In this document: positions 1 to 13,037 of the stretch, in pieces
How the letters are laid out: each line of letters opens with the position of its first letter
How positions within the stretch are numbered: position 1 is the stretch's first letter
Source: Balanoglossus misakiensis
Taxonomy: Eukaryota; Hemichordata
Direction of reading: 5' to 3'
DNA: 64,000 nt
Assembly (NCBI GenBank): GCA_040954595.2
Contig: CM082577.2
Location: 7,874,001-7,938,000 of the forward strand
The notes under the pieces: model-generated
The model's database searches: none
Told to the model about the DNA's origin: nothing
Seen by the model: only the letters and a program-made list of their open reading frames with translations
Made by a program: the position numbers and the translations under genes

Positions 1-216
1 CAAGAAACTTATTATGATACAATGTACATGTAGGTTACTTCCACATAAATCAGTGTTCTACCACAATCTCATTTTACACACATAAATATTAAAGTAAAGT
101 TGGCAGGTAAGTTTAATAAACCATGTGGAAAAATCTGGCCACTTAAAAAATTCAACTCAAATTACATACTTGATCAATGGATGGAAAACATCTTCAAGTC
201 ACTTATCATTAATTAC

Positions 217-3200
217 CTGTATGGGAAGGCCTTCAACACGTATACCCAGTCTACCACTATCAGCCATCAAAACATCGTAGACTTTTTTGTCCAGTAATAG
301 AACCGAATAACCAACTGGTTTGCGAAGATGCCAGCTGCTGTCACTGAGCGCTGTGAAAAATGGTGGGGAGAAACACATCACTCTGATTATCACAATGATA
401 CTAATTTTACAGTCTTGTACCGATCGAATCCAATAATGATGTCTTTGGAATTGAAAGAAAATAGGAATGATATGGAACAAATTATCTGCAAATGAGAAGA
501 GCTGTAAATTTATGTCACATAGATCACTAAATAACTCACTGTTTGTGGATGGAAAATATTCAATGATTAAAGCAGCTGCCTCGGAGAAAATAGTCGCATT
601 GTCCCGCGATTGGTGGAAGAAATACATGTGATCCCACACTGGCTGTTGCTGGGGTGCTCCCGGCAAAGAAATCTGAAACAAGAAGAATCAGTGATAATGA
701 ATTTCATGATGATGCTCTTTGGATTTTATGGGGTAAGGAGTACGAATTAGACCATGATTCATTTCACCACTGACAATGAGTGAACAATTTTGCAGCACGT
801 CGTACCTGTGGATATCCTTGTCTCTGTGCTGGGGGCACTCTGAACACAGAATGGTGTGGATCAGGAAACTCTACAGTTGTCAGGGTTATACCATCGGAGA
901 TGGGGTGCCTCATTAGCATATCTCTCCTGAAAAAAAAGAATATCACAAGAATGAATTTTTTAAAGGATGACATTGTACATGTCTGTCTTTCACTGCCAGT
1001 CATCATCAAACAGATCTGCTTCAAATGTTGATTGACATCTGTGCAGATACTACATGTATATGCTATCAGGTCACATTGGGTTTCCGAGTGATGTTGTTGT
1101 TGATCATCCGAATGCTAATGCAGCAGGTCCAAATGTAATCGTGACTTTGTTTATACAACACACAACTCTTCCAAGATGAATCCTGCATTGAGTTGTTGTT
1201 TTGCAATTTTTGTTGTTGTCCCAAATTGATTGTTTTAGCTTCCATGGAAAGCTGATATCAAATACACTGTAGAGATCATATGTGGTACATCAAAACAGTC
1301 AGGAAAGTGAGACTGTAATCCCCAGGGTTGGGGGGGACAGGGGGTAGGTGAACCCCTAAAATGAGGTGAGGAGACCAGAAACTCATAAAGATGATTCCCT
1401 GATGCCTCAATGAAGTGGATGATGAATAATTTACTTTACAAGCTGATTCATGCAGACACTCACTTGTACGAAAAGTAATCGGGCACAACTCTAGCCACAG
1501 CGATGAGAGGTCCCATGGGATTGGCAAGTTCCCTCTGCACTGCTCTCAGGTAGACCTCCAGACCGGTGTAGACAAAGTTTGGATCTCTGGGGAGCACGCT
1601 GCGTTTACGCATGATGGTCACATACAGTCTCTTCCCAGACATAGAGTCATATTTGTCCGGCTGTGAGCAGGAAGTTGGGGATATGAACATGATATAGAAA
1701 AATCACATGTACTTGCATCTTACTTTTTTGGGAAAATATATGTGACAGTTCTGAGTTTTCAAACTTTTACTAGTTTTAGAACAGCCCTCTGTATAAGAAT
1801 AAAATTATTCTACAAACTGCAAAATAAGTTCACAATGTATTTCAGAAAGTGGGTGTGGTCGAGTAGTTTATACTGCAATGGCTGATGGGAAGGGAGTAAG
1901 GAATCATGGGAGTTCATAATCAATTACATTAAGTGGGTTTTGCGGTCAAGACGTCATTGCCATTAAATTGGCTCCAGAAATAGGGAACAGAACCACACAG
2001 AACAGCAACATGTACTTTAACGTACATGTACATTAGCTTTGACATATCAAATTCCTTCTATACGAAGTTCTCTGACAATACTTCTTTAGTTTTCACTTTT
2101 ACAAATACAGTAAAAGCATTTAATGTATTGTCAGCAGAATGATCCATAAGTGAGTTCCTTTGAACAAACACATCTTTTGCCTGGAGCTGTGTCTGTCACA
2201 TTCCTAAATGTTACCGCCGCTTTGAAAGCATGCTTTGAAATTGAATGAATAGATATGTACATTCACAAACTTCACATTAGTGTTTGTTTTCGAGCAGCAA
2301 AAAATTCTTTTTATTCGTGTTTGCTTTTCTAGCGTTCCATTGGATGTGCGCACAAACATAAAAATGGCATTTATACCATTACTAAATGCATTTTAGTTCA
2401 AATATGGAGTGTTAGATTATGAATGCGAATCTTGTAACAAACTTGTGAAAGGGCCTCAAATCATCATTACGTGATTTTTAAAACATACACATTTTTATAG
2501 GACAAGCTGAACCATTTTTCTCATTGTACCGGACCGTCAAGCACTTTCACGCAGTGGGTGTAAAATGAGTTTTCACGATTTTTCAGAAAAATAAAACCCA
2601 GGTGAGGTTGAGACTGATGATGTAAACACCTACCTCAACAAGTTCTAAATGGTATTGATGAAATGGTACCAGGTAATTCACAGGTATTCTGTAATAGGCC
2701 AACTTTTCCTTGGTGGGAGTATCCGCAACTTTTAAAATCAAATCTGAAATAATGAAAAACGAAACGGCTTTACAATTATGACAAGAGCAAAATCTAATAG
2801 TAAATAATTATGGTTTGGTATACAGTCCAAAATGACAGTCCAAATTTAAGTACAAGTACCATAGATGCAGCATTTGTGTGTGGTTTGACAAACAGGCGAA
2901 ACTTAAAAACTTGATTTTCACATTGCTTTGTGTCCTGATATAAAATAGCACGATGTGGTAGTAGGATAGTCACAATGCAGGTTCTCACATTCGTTTTTGG
3001 CCAGATGTTCTTCAACCTCGACCGTCAAGAATTCTTCAAAAGATGGCGAATGCGTCGGATGGAGTGTTGCATGAGTTGCTGATTGTGCCGCTTTGCCATG
3101 CAGGTCATCACTGTGGCTTTTCCTGGAAAAACACGTACAACACACATTCCGGCGTCAGTGAGACATTTCAGGAAAATTGTGGATGAATTGGATGGTGACA

Positions 3201-6200
3201 AACTGTTGCTTAGATGGGTTAATACAGAGATAGAAATGAATGTTAGATGACAAGAAAGCTAAGCTGGATTGAGAGTTCATGTATGGCTGACTTAAAGTGA
3301 AGGGGTCGTCGCAGAATGAACGAAGCAGCCAACTGTAGCGTAGACCGGGCATGACAGCAACTGAAGATCCTAGTAGGTCGTGGCGACTGCAGTGGGGTTT
3401 GCGCTAGTATGGGAGGACATATTCTCCTCAAGGGGGACACCCACGCGGCGCGACGACCCCTTCCCTTTAATCAGCAGATAGATATAACGTTACTCCATCA
3501 GCACAAACCTTCCTGTCAAAGACCGTCTTCATGCTGTCTAAAATATTCATGCTGTAATATGTACAAGTGCATGAAATATGCATGAACACTGCAAAAAGAT
3601 ATGTTTCAAAAGGCACACTGCCACACTGTACATTGATGGGAAAACATGTGGAATTAAACTATTACTTACCCAACCACATATGGAATCGGTATCCTTCCAT
3701 CGGGTAAGGACGGTAAACTAGAAGCCCCGTGGACAATAATTTCAATTTCATCTTTACCAGGTCTAGATATATGTGTTCCGTTTAATGCACTGTGATGTTT
3801 TGACCCCTGTGGTACTGGTGAGTCTCCAATCTAAAACCAAGGATGACAAACGCAATGTCTTAGACATTTTATGATTTCAGGGCAGTCAAATGTAGAAACC
3901 TACATTGCAGTACTAAAGCACAGGTAAAAAAGTCAGATTGCAAGCTGATTGTTATTACCCACGACACAAATTGACTAAAAAGTTTAATGATTTGACTGTC
4001 ATTACACATCAATATTGACAGCATGTATGATGATGTGTAAAAAGTTTCTCATACATTCATTTATAGCATTCCATACGTATAAGAATAACCAATCTATGGG
4101 ACAAAGTTGGTCACTTTTGACAGCATTCATGAGTCATGGCCATGAGCAGGTTGTGCATTGAGCTGTGGCAACCAGTTATTGAGCATAATTCATTTCATAG
4201 GGGCAGAACAACACACATAATCTATCAAAGAATAAATTAACCAAAATAATTCGAACGTGTGCGACACTGCCCCATTTATGTAAATAATGAAGACCGATAT
4301 TAGTCTCTCTTGCAGTTCCATTTTTGTTGTTGAATAATTGATGACTGGATTTTCCCTGTTGTAAACATGTTTGTCGTATAAAATTGTATAAAATTTCCAA
4401 TTCATCATTTATTGTTAGCAATAAAGTATGTACAGGTTGTATGCAAAATAATCCCATTAACGGCTAAATTGCCCGTCGGCAGCAACTTTCAACCAAACTA
4501 AATGCAACAACTTTTTTACACAAAGAACAGAAATGAATGCATATATAGTTCCCCTTTTGTGATATAACTAATAAATATTTGAATAGTAAATTAGAATTCT
4601 AACCCTGATGACATATACAAGCAAGCAATTAATAAAATGTTAATGATTGGTTTGTTAGTTCAAACTAAATGTCATGAAAATAGACTGAGTATAAGCATTT
4701 TTTCTATGTGCTGACTCTCAGATATTTTATCATGAATAATTGATACTGTGATGAAAATAACTGTTGGCGTAGCATACACCAACCAAATTTATTTGTCACA
4801 AAATCTACATTTTGCTATTTTGTATGTGTCCATGCAAGCCATCAGCCAATCTGACTAGCTCAGCGTAAGTAAGTATCTCTATGGTCAAGTTGATCTGCTA
4901 CATTGCAACAAATGTATGATTTTATCAGGCAACATTTGTGTGAGCTGAATAAACTAAACGTTTTACTGTAAGCTACAATACATGTACCTTGGCACACAGA
5001 AAGTAAATTTCCCCAGATACCACATACATGATACATTGTACATGCATGAATGGTTTTGGAACTTAATGCACACCTGTTGTAATTGCCTTCATTACTTGAT
5101 TACTTAATTGAATTTTTTCCATGTGTAATTGGATTTGATCTAATTCGGTATATGCAAATTCTCTGCAATTTCAACAAAAATGGCAAGTTTCTGTATCCAG
5201 CCTGAGGATTAACATGTCCGTAATCTTCAAGTTCCAGCCCATACTCCTCAACCCCCCCCCCCCCCCCCCCATGGCTACAACGGCCTCGATACTGCACTGT
5301 TAATTTTGCGCAATATGCAACCTAGCAAATAAAAATACTTGCATTTTAATATGGACATGACTCCAACAATAAGACACCACAGTCTATCGCTGAAAGTGTC
5401 TATAATCGTCACAATGGACTCCAGTGTAAGTTGATCAACGTATTCAAGTATAACAAAGTAAATTTGAAGGCAAAATGTATTAAAACCATATCTATATTCA
5501 ATGGAAAATAAAATTCCTGCAGCAGCTGACAGCTTTCTCAGTGAAAGTAAATTGCGTACATGTGAGTGAACAATGAAGTTAACATTTTCTTTTGAAATTT
5601 CATCTCAAAGGTTTGGGATATTATTAAATCTCACGTAAAGTTTATAACCGAAGCAAAGTCAATCCACATTGTCAGAACTGACTACATACAGTTGTACATT
5701 TCATGCTGTGAAATTTGCATTTTACAGACTCACTCTATGGAGAAAAATTACAGAAGTTATTTTTATGAAAAAAGATGGTCAACACCATGTTTTCTTCTCT
5801 GTTTTCAAAAAAGACCCCTCACACACTTTAATATAGCAAAGAATTGAAAGGTTTGGAAGACTTTCATATTTCTGAAAATCTGTCCCCAAGAGCACTAAAA
5901 AGAAAACCAATGGCAGTTCATGCAAAAATCACCCACATGAAATCAGAGGTCAGGGTTCACAGATCAGGGGTGAGTAAATTCACTATTGCCCAGCATGGTT
6001 TCGCTCTGACTTGCAAGACAGACTGGACATTCATTTGGTTTTAACCCTGACACTGAATTTGGTGAGCGAGTGGAAACTGAGGCTGGGCTATACTAATAGC
6101 GATCTTTTTTTGTAAACATCTTAAAAGGATTTGCTGGCCCCTGAAGGTGTGAAAAACTCACTTCAGACCACTGGCCATTGACTGCCCAGTAACCTGTGAT

Positions 6201-9200
6201 ATGCATAGCAACAGCATGGATTACATAGTGTTACTGGTGTTGCCATGGTGATACAAAATGGCAGCTCTGCATAGATTGGTTGGGACATGGGGCCGGGGAG
6301 GGGGATTAGGCTAGATCATACATGTGTCACAGTTGTGGCACATGGAGAGAGGATTGTTTTTTATTCTCCATGTTAAAACAAGAACCACTGTTGGTTAGTA
6401 TATTTTGTGTCAATTGCAGACTGTCCATTTAGCTTAATTACCAAACTGCTATAGGCGCTGTCCTGAGGTTTATTAATAATAAGCCATCTACTCACAAAGT
6501 GTAAGTTTCAGTTTCATGATTTTACTTTTGTGCATATTCCAGCAAACTTATGGAAATGAGACTACATGTAATAAAAAGCACAATATAACATTAACAAATT
6601 CAAAAGCTAAGCACAAATATTGCAATTTAAAACAATTTCCTTTGCAAGACAATTAAATTACTTTCTGTTCACTTTCTGGTTGTTTCAATAAAATAATATA
6701 GAATCAATCATATAAAAAAATTTAAATTTTGTCTATTTCTACGTAAGTTTGAACTGGTGCATGTGTACATTGGATGTGTTTGGTATGCTAATATACCTTG
6801 GGGACAAAGTTCACCAGTTGATGACATTTCCAAAACATGGCTGCCAAAACACTGTGATTACATATTGGAGTAATGTCAATGACCACACTAACAACATCTC
6901 TTTTGGGTTTTTTTAACACATCATAAGAGAAAATGAAAGTAGTATAATTCTCCTCATTACTTAAATTAAGATGATTGGTTCATGGTAAATATAATCGCTT
7001 GACAAACCTCATGATCTTTCTGTTGACTCTTTGGTGTTTGTGGTTCTACTTGAGAAGTGCGCGAAACAGGTTGACTTGTCTGAGTTGGTGGCCGTGAACC
7101 GCTGCGTGATCCTGCTTGGGAGATTGGCTGCTCTGCACTAGCAGCTCTACCAACAGGTTCTGCTCCCGGTGCTGTCTGCTTTCCTCCCATGCCAGTCGAT
7201 TGTGAGCCGCGGTCTTTGGGTTGCGTCGACCCACGCCGGCTTGATGACTGAGCTGGCGGCTGAGAACCTCCTCCTCCAGTACCACCCTGCTGATGCGAAC
7301 CGCTCCTAGATTGCGCCGACCGACCCCCCTCCGTTTGGGGTTTATCTCCGCCTGGGTCCATTTTAGATTACGCCGGTGTTTCCAAATCAAAAGTTTTGGG
7401 TTGTGATGGTAATGTGTTCATGTACTTCCGCGGTGCCAATAAGACCCAAAGGGTATATCGATCACAATAAAACCTGGCTGATATGACTTCTGACATCCAA
7501 CGATCAAAGCTCAGGTGTATATCATATGACGCATGCTTTGGTCACTGAGTAGACTCCGAAGCAACAGTGCCTGTCACTGTCATCGTGTACACTACTAGCA
7601 GATCACCGACAAACAGGCTGCTTATATAGAACTGAGTTTGACTTGATGACCAAATAGCCCATCGGCATTTTCCCAATGCAATAATCTTTTCATTTGAACG
7701 GGTAAACACAAAGGGTCAGGCGCTTTCAAAAAGGTGGGTGACATCGCTCTTAGGTTTAACCCCTCATTGTCTTATACACTGTATAGCATAGCTATTGTCA
7801 ACTCTGAAATGTGTCATTGGTAAGACCACAACAGGTGTATAATAACTAAAAGACATCAGGTCACATTCAGTGTTTGAGCTGAGATGCATTTACTTCACTG
7901 ATCGTGGCCACTGAAGGACTAAGTAATTTGGCTGAGATTCACTTCTTTGTTGTGTGTGGCGGATGGCAACAGGCAAACTCAAGGCATGTACTTCACTATT
8001 TACAACTCTATAGTTAGTGTATTTTACAGAAAAATTTGTTTAAAATTTATGATTCATTTTCCATTGTTCCAGTTGTTTTTATTGAGCCTCTGATTTAAAG
8101 GGATAAAACAAATCCAATGCTTACACCTTCGTACAGAGGGAATATAGGCTTTAATATTGTGAATTTGTTGTGCTTTTTGTGTATTGACCGTGCTGAGACA
8201 CAAATTGTAATCACTCCGGCGCAAAATTGATCTGTTAACCTTCAACATGTATATTTTTCACTCAAATTGTGGCAAGGGGCACAATCTGTCCTTGCTATGT
8301 CGTCCTAGATAAAACGATACTGCTTATTAAGTGCTTTTATGTGGATAGTGTACAGTAGGTAAATACCATCCTGAATGTACAAGTCTATCACAGCCTCTTG
8401 TCCTGTATCTGTATGACAAACACTCAATTCCATCAAGCCTGTAATGCTTTTCTCCGCTAATCTAAGAAAATTTCAAGTGTTAGTCAAATGACCAGAACCG
8501 GTAGTGAACGTATGAAAAAGACAACAGTAACCTGTCACCATGACAACGGTTTGGGTTTGCCTTCACTGAAATTCAGAATTCACAATATTTTTACCATTTC
8601 TTTCAAAATGCCGCATTGAAGCTGTAAGAATTCTCTGGTTCATTCTTTGTTCATAGACTCTGCTCCAGGGTGAGTTGTGTCATGCACTCAGTTTGCAATC
8701 GTATTTTTCAAACCTGTTTCAAACAGCGAACTGCAATATGACGTATACTCCAGCAGGCAAACTCATACTACTGGTGCCATTTTACAAGGCTTTCTGTCCT
8801 CTTTTTTCAAGGAGTTTGTCAAAGACCAACTTTCATACCATGTTGTGGAAAAAGGATTAGCTTATTTACACTCTGTCAACAAGATCGTGTTAAAGGTATA
8901 CAGTCACCTCCAATTTACATACGCGCATATATAGCAGAAATGGCATATTTGAGCATTCTAAGGAACATATATGGTGGCGCTCTTTTTTTCACGTGTGCCA
9001 CCCACTGAAAAACTGTGATTGGCTAGATCTCAATTTGCCATGGCAACTGTAGCTATATTTGCATAGGTGACCGTATACCTTGAATATGGATTCATCCACA
9101 AATACTTACTCTCTCTCCTGGTCCCGGGGGTGGCGTTGGCGATGGAATGATGAGCCTGGGATCGTCCGGTACCTGCTTGATCGGCCTGAGAGGTGGGGGA

Positions 9201-9723
9201 GACGTTTTCTTCGGAGGTGGCGTGTGTTGCGGCGAGGGCTTCGGCGTGGGTTCTTTGGGTGGTGGGGTGGGAATCTTGGGTGGTGGTGGTGGGGTTGGTT
9301 GTTTTGGTGGCACTGGTGTGGGTTCCGGGGACGGTGGCGCCGGTGACTGGCCTGGTAGGTTGCCCTCCTTCAGTGTCGCCGTGTACTTCAGCCGGCCGCA
9401 GTGCATAGTGATCGGCTCCTTCTCCAGCGTGCGGAAGATTGTCATGATGCCGCTGAAGTGGTAGTAGTCCTCGCCTTTCTTGGCGTAGAGGTTGATCTTG
9501 GGCTCGTTGGGGCGCGGGTAAATGGCATACTTGCCCTCGCCGGCCGGCTGGAACTCTCCCGTGCCGCCGTCATCGTCGTCCAGTTTGTAGGCTTCCACGA
9601 TGAGCACCACGTCGTGATTCGGGTCGTTCTTACAGAAGCCTGTGGAAGTAGATAAAAGAATACTAGGCATTGGTTCACTGAGAATTCACTTTGACAGAAG
9701 TTAGTTTATTATATCATGTGTTG

Positions 9724-9781
<58 letters not shown>

Positions 9782-9830
9782 GTGATGGTGATGATGATGA
9801 CTATGATGATGATATTTCATGTGTTGTTCC

Positions 9831-9868
<38 letters not shown>

Positions 9869-10265
9869 ATGTCATGTGTTGTTCCATGATGATGATGATG
9901 AATTGATGATGACATCTAGCTTTCTTTATTGCCAGATCTTTGTATGTCATATGAGGCTCGACACACTGCCTGAAAATAACTCAGTCACACTTACCTTTTG
10001 GAAGATTGAATATAAATTTGTTGGTTTTGAAAGTGTAGAGCATCTCCTTATCCTCTTGCGTAATCTCGTCTGTGTTGGCCGTGAAGTCAGTGATGATGTC
10101 AGAACCTTCATCGTTATATCTGACAGTAACGCCACCCATGTTCACATTCTCGCCAGTTGAGTTGTCAATGGTCAGCTTCAGGTAATACTTTCCATTGTGA
10201 TTAAAGGTAACATCGTTGATATCAAACACAAAATCAAGAGCCTTTGTCTCTATTTTGATAGCCAT
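217..10265 (-). CDS. CCDC33: CCDC33-like C2-domain protein, 5' part (3' end outside window)
   Basis: Exons read on the minus strand: 10265-9995, 9639-9110, about 7361-7008, 3830-3670, 3122-2989, 2743-2634, 1660-1464, 926-806, 672-540 and 350-217. All have GT-AG borders and every junction is phase-consistent except 9110 to 7361. The gene continues past the left edge. The N-terminal exons encode a beta-rich domain with the motifs NKFIFNLPKG and FCKNDPNHD, which I recognise from the N-terminus of CCDC33. A proline-rich linker follows, then a C2 domain (begins DEIEIIVHGASSLP) and a second beta-rich segment (PQQQPVWDHMYFF, then EGLPIQ). CCDC33 is a poorly characterised, testis- and cilia-associated protein in vertebrates, so the role here is inferred. 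The start ATG at 10265 is the first in an exon with a good donor (AAAAG/GTAAGT). The exon at 7361-7008 carries its own ATG with an in-frame stop just upstream, so it may be an alternative first exon, or a small linking exon in 7362-9109 was missed. Confidence 0.8.
3831..7007 (-). other. CCDC33 intron, about 3.2 kb
   Basis: No exon with good splice sites was recognised. It holds a 19-base poly-C run at 5252-5270 and AT-rich sequence. A nuclear-receptor-like direct repeat (AGGTCA-G-GGTTCA) lies near 5945-5957. Short open frames here show no domain-like composition. Confidence 0.5.
7008..7361 (-). other. CCDC33: Low-complexity CCDC33 exon with possible alternative start
   Basis: The minus-strand ATG at 7361 opens a Gly/Ser/Gln/Arg-rich segment of 118 codons and reads in phase into the C2 exon at 3830. 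An in-frame TAA lies 9 bases upstream of the ATG and no convincing polypyrimidine-AG acceptor precedes it. This suggests a first coding exon of a shorter, C2-only transcript rather than an internal exon. The donor (CATGAG/GTTTGT) is weak. Its composition would equally suit the linker between the N-terminal and C2 domains of the long form. Confidence 0.5.
7362..9109 (-). other. CCDC33 interval with unresolved splicing
   Basis: This lies between the proline-rich exon and the 7361 exon. I saw no clear phase-0 exon, though a short one could be hidden. The right-most part (about 7370-7620) may act as promoter for a short transcript, because the ATG at 7361 has an upstream in-frame stop. Confidence 0.35.
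9726..9902. repeat. (GAT/ATG)n trinucleotide repeats in CCDC33 intron 1
   Basis: Three blocks of GAT/ATG triplets (about 9726-9804, 9830-9870 and 9886-9902) are separated by two copies of the phrase CATGTGTTGTTCCATGATG, which implies local duplication of the unit. The run sits in the intron between the first two CCDC33 exons, so the long open frame over it is spurious. Confidence 0.9.
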
Positions 10266-10776
10266 TGTGTTTATCTCCCCTCTTTTTCAAAATCCAGGGG
10301 CGGTATCTGTCATCAACTCGGCAAAAGTCTGTCTCTACTTCTGGTGTCGGCCTGAGACTAGCACAGCAACCCAAGCGCGTTGAGAGCCTACAAGGGTTAC
10401 CACCAGATAACCCCGACGTGACCTTTTAATGCATAAGAAAATACAGACTCTGGTTGTTAGGTAAACTCAATTGGAACGTAATTTTTGATTGATTTAGTTT
10501 ACTAAACATTATCTTCTTCTAATGGCTAGTAGCACACCCGCTTGCATATTTTGTCAGAGTCTAAAATAATTGAGCTAACTAATTGCTGATTCGAAGCAGT
10601 CGTGTACCGTTCCATTTTTATATCCGATGGCCACTGCTTGTGGCGATGGCAGGTGACTTCAAGTTCAAGAAAGAATTCAAGCCTTCTAAAATCGATCCGG
10701 CCAATATACAATACATGTTGGATTAGAACATGAAAGCCTATTGACAAACGAATCACAGCCAAACATTAAATCAGGC

Positions 10777-10797
10777 GTTAACAACGCCGTTGTTAAC
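10777..10797. promoter_or_regulatory. Perfect inverted repeat upstream of CCDC33
   Basis: The arms GTTAACAACG and CGTTGTTAAC are separated by a single C. The site lies about 510 bases upstream of the CCDC33 start codon. It could be a dimeric transcription-factor site; no specific factor is claimed. Confidence 0.4.
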
Positions 10798-12884
10798 CTC
10801 TACAATGTAAAAAGCGGTTCGCCGCTATATATTGTGTGTCGGTTCGTTCAGGAAAGGTTGTAAGGGTCAGGAGAGATTTATCTTTTTCTCAATAAAAATA
10901 TGTACAATCATCAAGTTCTTTGTTATTTCTAAGACCTGCTTAATAAATAAAGTGAAGAGAAGGCCTGAATTAATTATGTACGTTCGGCAAATCCGGGTAC
11001 GCGATTATAGCATTAGTAACAGTACGTGTAGTACAGTAACTTTCCTCAAGTTTACCGGACCGTTATATTATAATGACGATCGATCGTTTCTTACAAAGTG
11101 CCACGACAGTTTACACACCTGATACACTCATGCCCAGTATTCCTCGGTGATGTGTTTTCTTTGCCCTTATATCGATATCGCGCGAAGAAGCGTTTTATCC
11201 ATGTCTATCAATGCGCATTCCTTTTCTTCTATACTGTTGGCTAGGTTTTGTGTTGCTTTGTTTACACAGCAGCGAGCCAACATGGCGGATAATTTATGCT
11301 AAATAGGTCGTTTGACGACCGAGGTTATTCCAGGTCAACCAATGTCCACGTCCAGTCTGTGCTTCATTCACGCGTTAGGTTTTTTTTACAGGTGTCAATC
11401 AGTGAGGCAACTTTACCTGCGGGGAGTGAACACTAACACTATGGGGACCAGTCGTTTTTAAGGGAGGTAGATGTGGGGGCACTTTTTTTTCATCTGAGGG
11501 GCCAATTTAAGTGTGACCCCCTCCAGCTCTTCTCTATTACTATGGTGACCCTTTTGCAATGATGAGGCGGGGGGGGGGGGGGGGGATTGACGCTTGACGG
11601 GACCGCAGTCTACGAAAGTCCCAAACTTTCCAAACAAGCTGAAGTTAAACTGCAAAATTCCCTCTTATCGCGATATTTTTGAATGAGTGGCTCATAGCTA
11701 AAGCCTAAAGGGAGATAACACATCGATTAGACTCTTACTCTATTCCATTATATTCTATTCGAACTACCGAAATTGAATAAGGCGCTGAGACTAATGGCGA
11801 TATAATTTGTGCATTGCAAAATATCTACTCCAGTAATACAGTTGAGCTGAACAAATCTGAGTGTCACAAATTAAGGCTAATGGACCTATTTGGATTGAGA
11901 CACAAAGACACCGTGGAAATATAATAATGTTATCAAAAGAGTTTCTGGTGGTGATATCGACAAAATTATTTTAATACTCAATATGGATACAAAGACTACA
12001 CAAGCTCACACACAGACACGTATAGGTCAATTTGCAGAAGTATACACGAAAGGTGATGTACCTATTGGTATAAGCTGGGATTATACAGTTGCCGGTATGT
12101 GAGCCCCAAAGCCCGTTCAAGCGGCATGTTCTATAACAACCGTACCCCAAACCCCACCGACACACATGCACACAAACGACTAACAAACGCACTGATCAGG
12201 CAACACGATCTTTGTCTAACACTTACCTGGTGTGGTCATGATCTCCATTTGCAAAACAAAAAACTAATATATATATATACAAATCGACAGTAAAAGCGTA
12301 AAGAAAAGGGGACAAAATGCGAATCTTTAGGCACGCCGAGAACCAATAGTGAAACCAGGACTGAAATATTTGGGACATCGATTTTTGAAGGAAAATCAAT
12401 AATCGTTTGTTGGGATTAATTGCTATTTTGTCCTCAACTATCTCCCATGCAATATTTTTTTAGCATCAAATGTATACATGTAGGCTACTTCTAAAGTAAC
12501 CGAAGAATGGACGCTCTAGAAGAAGTACTTGGACAAATATAAGGCAGAATACGTCATTGGACGAATTAATGCAAGCTTCATATAGCTCGATTATCGAATG
12601 ATGTAAGTCTATTCATCGTGTATATAGAGAGAAGACTGAACAGTGTGTCGATGCAAGAGTTGTTTACATGTATCTTCAGAAACTTGCATGATAAAATGCA
12701 TGATTAAACGTGGGATGCATTTCCTGGGGGCAGACGTGGGTTTTTCTTATTTTGTAGAAATAGCATGTGTGGATGTGATTGGCTGTCAATTGTTATTCTA
12801 TCGACGGTTCACACAAAACGGACCCCAATAAGTACCGTAACAAGAGACTTTGCAAATAAAAACGAACTAGTCCTGACTACTTCG

Positions 12885-12897
12885 GTCGCGAAGCAAC
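12885..12897 (+). promoter_or_regulatory. Degenerate RFX X-box-like site upstream of lectin A
   Basis: GTCGCG-A-AGCAAC matches the RFX consensus GTNRCC-N(0-3)-RGYAAC with one mismatch. It ends 141 bases before the lectin A ATG. A perfect X-box lies at almost the same offset (143 bases) before lectin B, so the two promoters may share an ancestral site. Confidence 0.35.
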
Positions 12898-13037
12898 ACA
12901 ACGTTCAATCAGCGCGTTTGTTTGTAGAAAGCGCTCTGAAGTATCTTGCGAGGACAGTCTGAACATTTCCTTGCCACGATTCCATTTGCAGACCGATCTC
13001 CATCCATCACGAAGAGTGTGTAATTCACGCATGGAAC

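Larger units (their letters stand above)
10266..13037. other. Intergenic region between CCDC33 and lectin A
   Basis: This is the divergent 5' region of CCDC33 (left) and lectin A (right). It contains a 21-base palindrome (10777-10797), a 17-base poly-G run (11569-11585) and a degenerate X-box-like site 141 bases before the lectin A ATG. No coding segment was recognised. Confidence 0.6.

Noticed and set aside
5100-5297. Gly-rich minus-strand frame in the CCDC33 intron
   Set aside because: Produced by the poly-C run; no splice sites and no phase fit.
9080-9464. Trp/Gly/Arg-rich open frames on the plus strand
   Set aside because: Shadow of the proline-rich CCDC33 exon on the minus strand.
9819-10160. 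Met-rich start followed by an open frame on the plus strand
   Set aside because: Comes from the ATG trinucleotide repeat and the antisense of CCDC33 exon 1.
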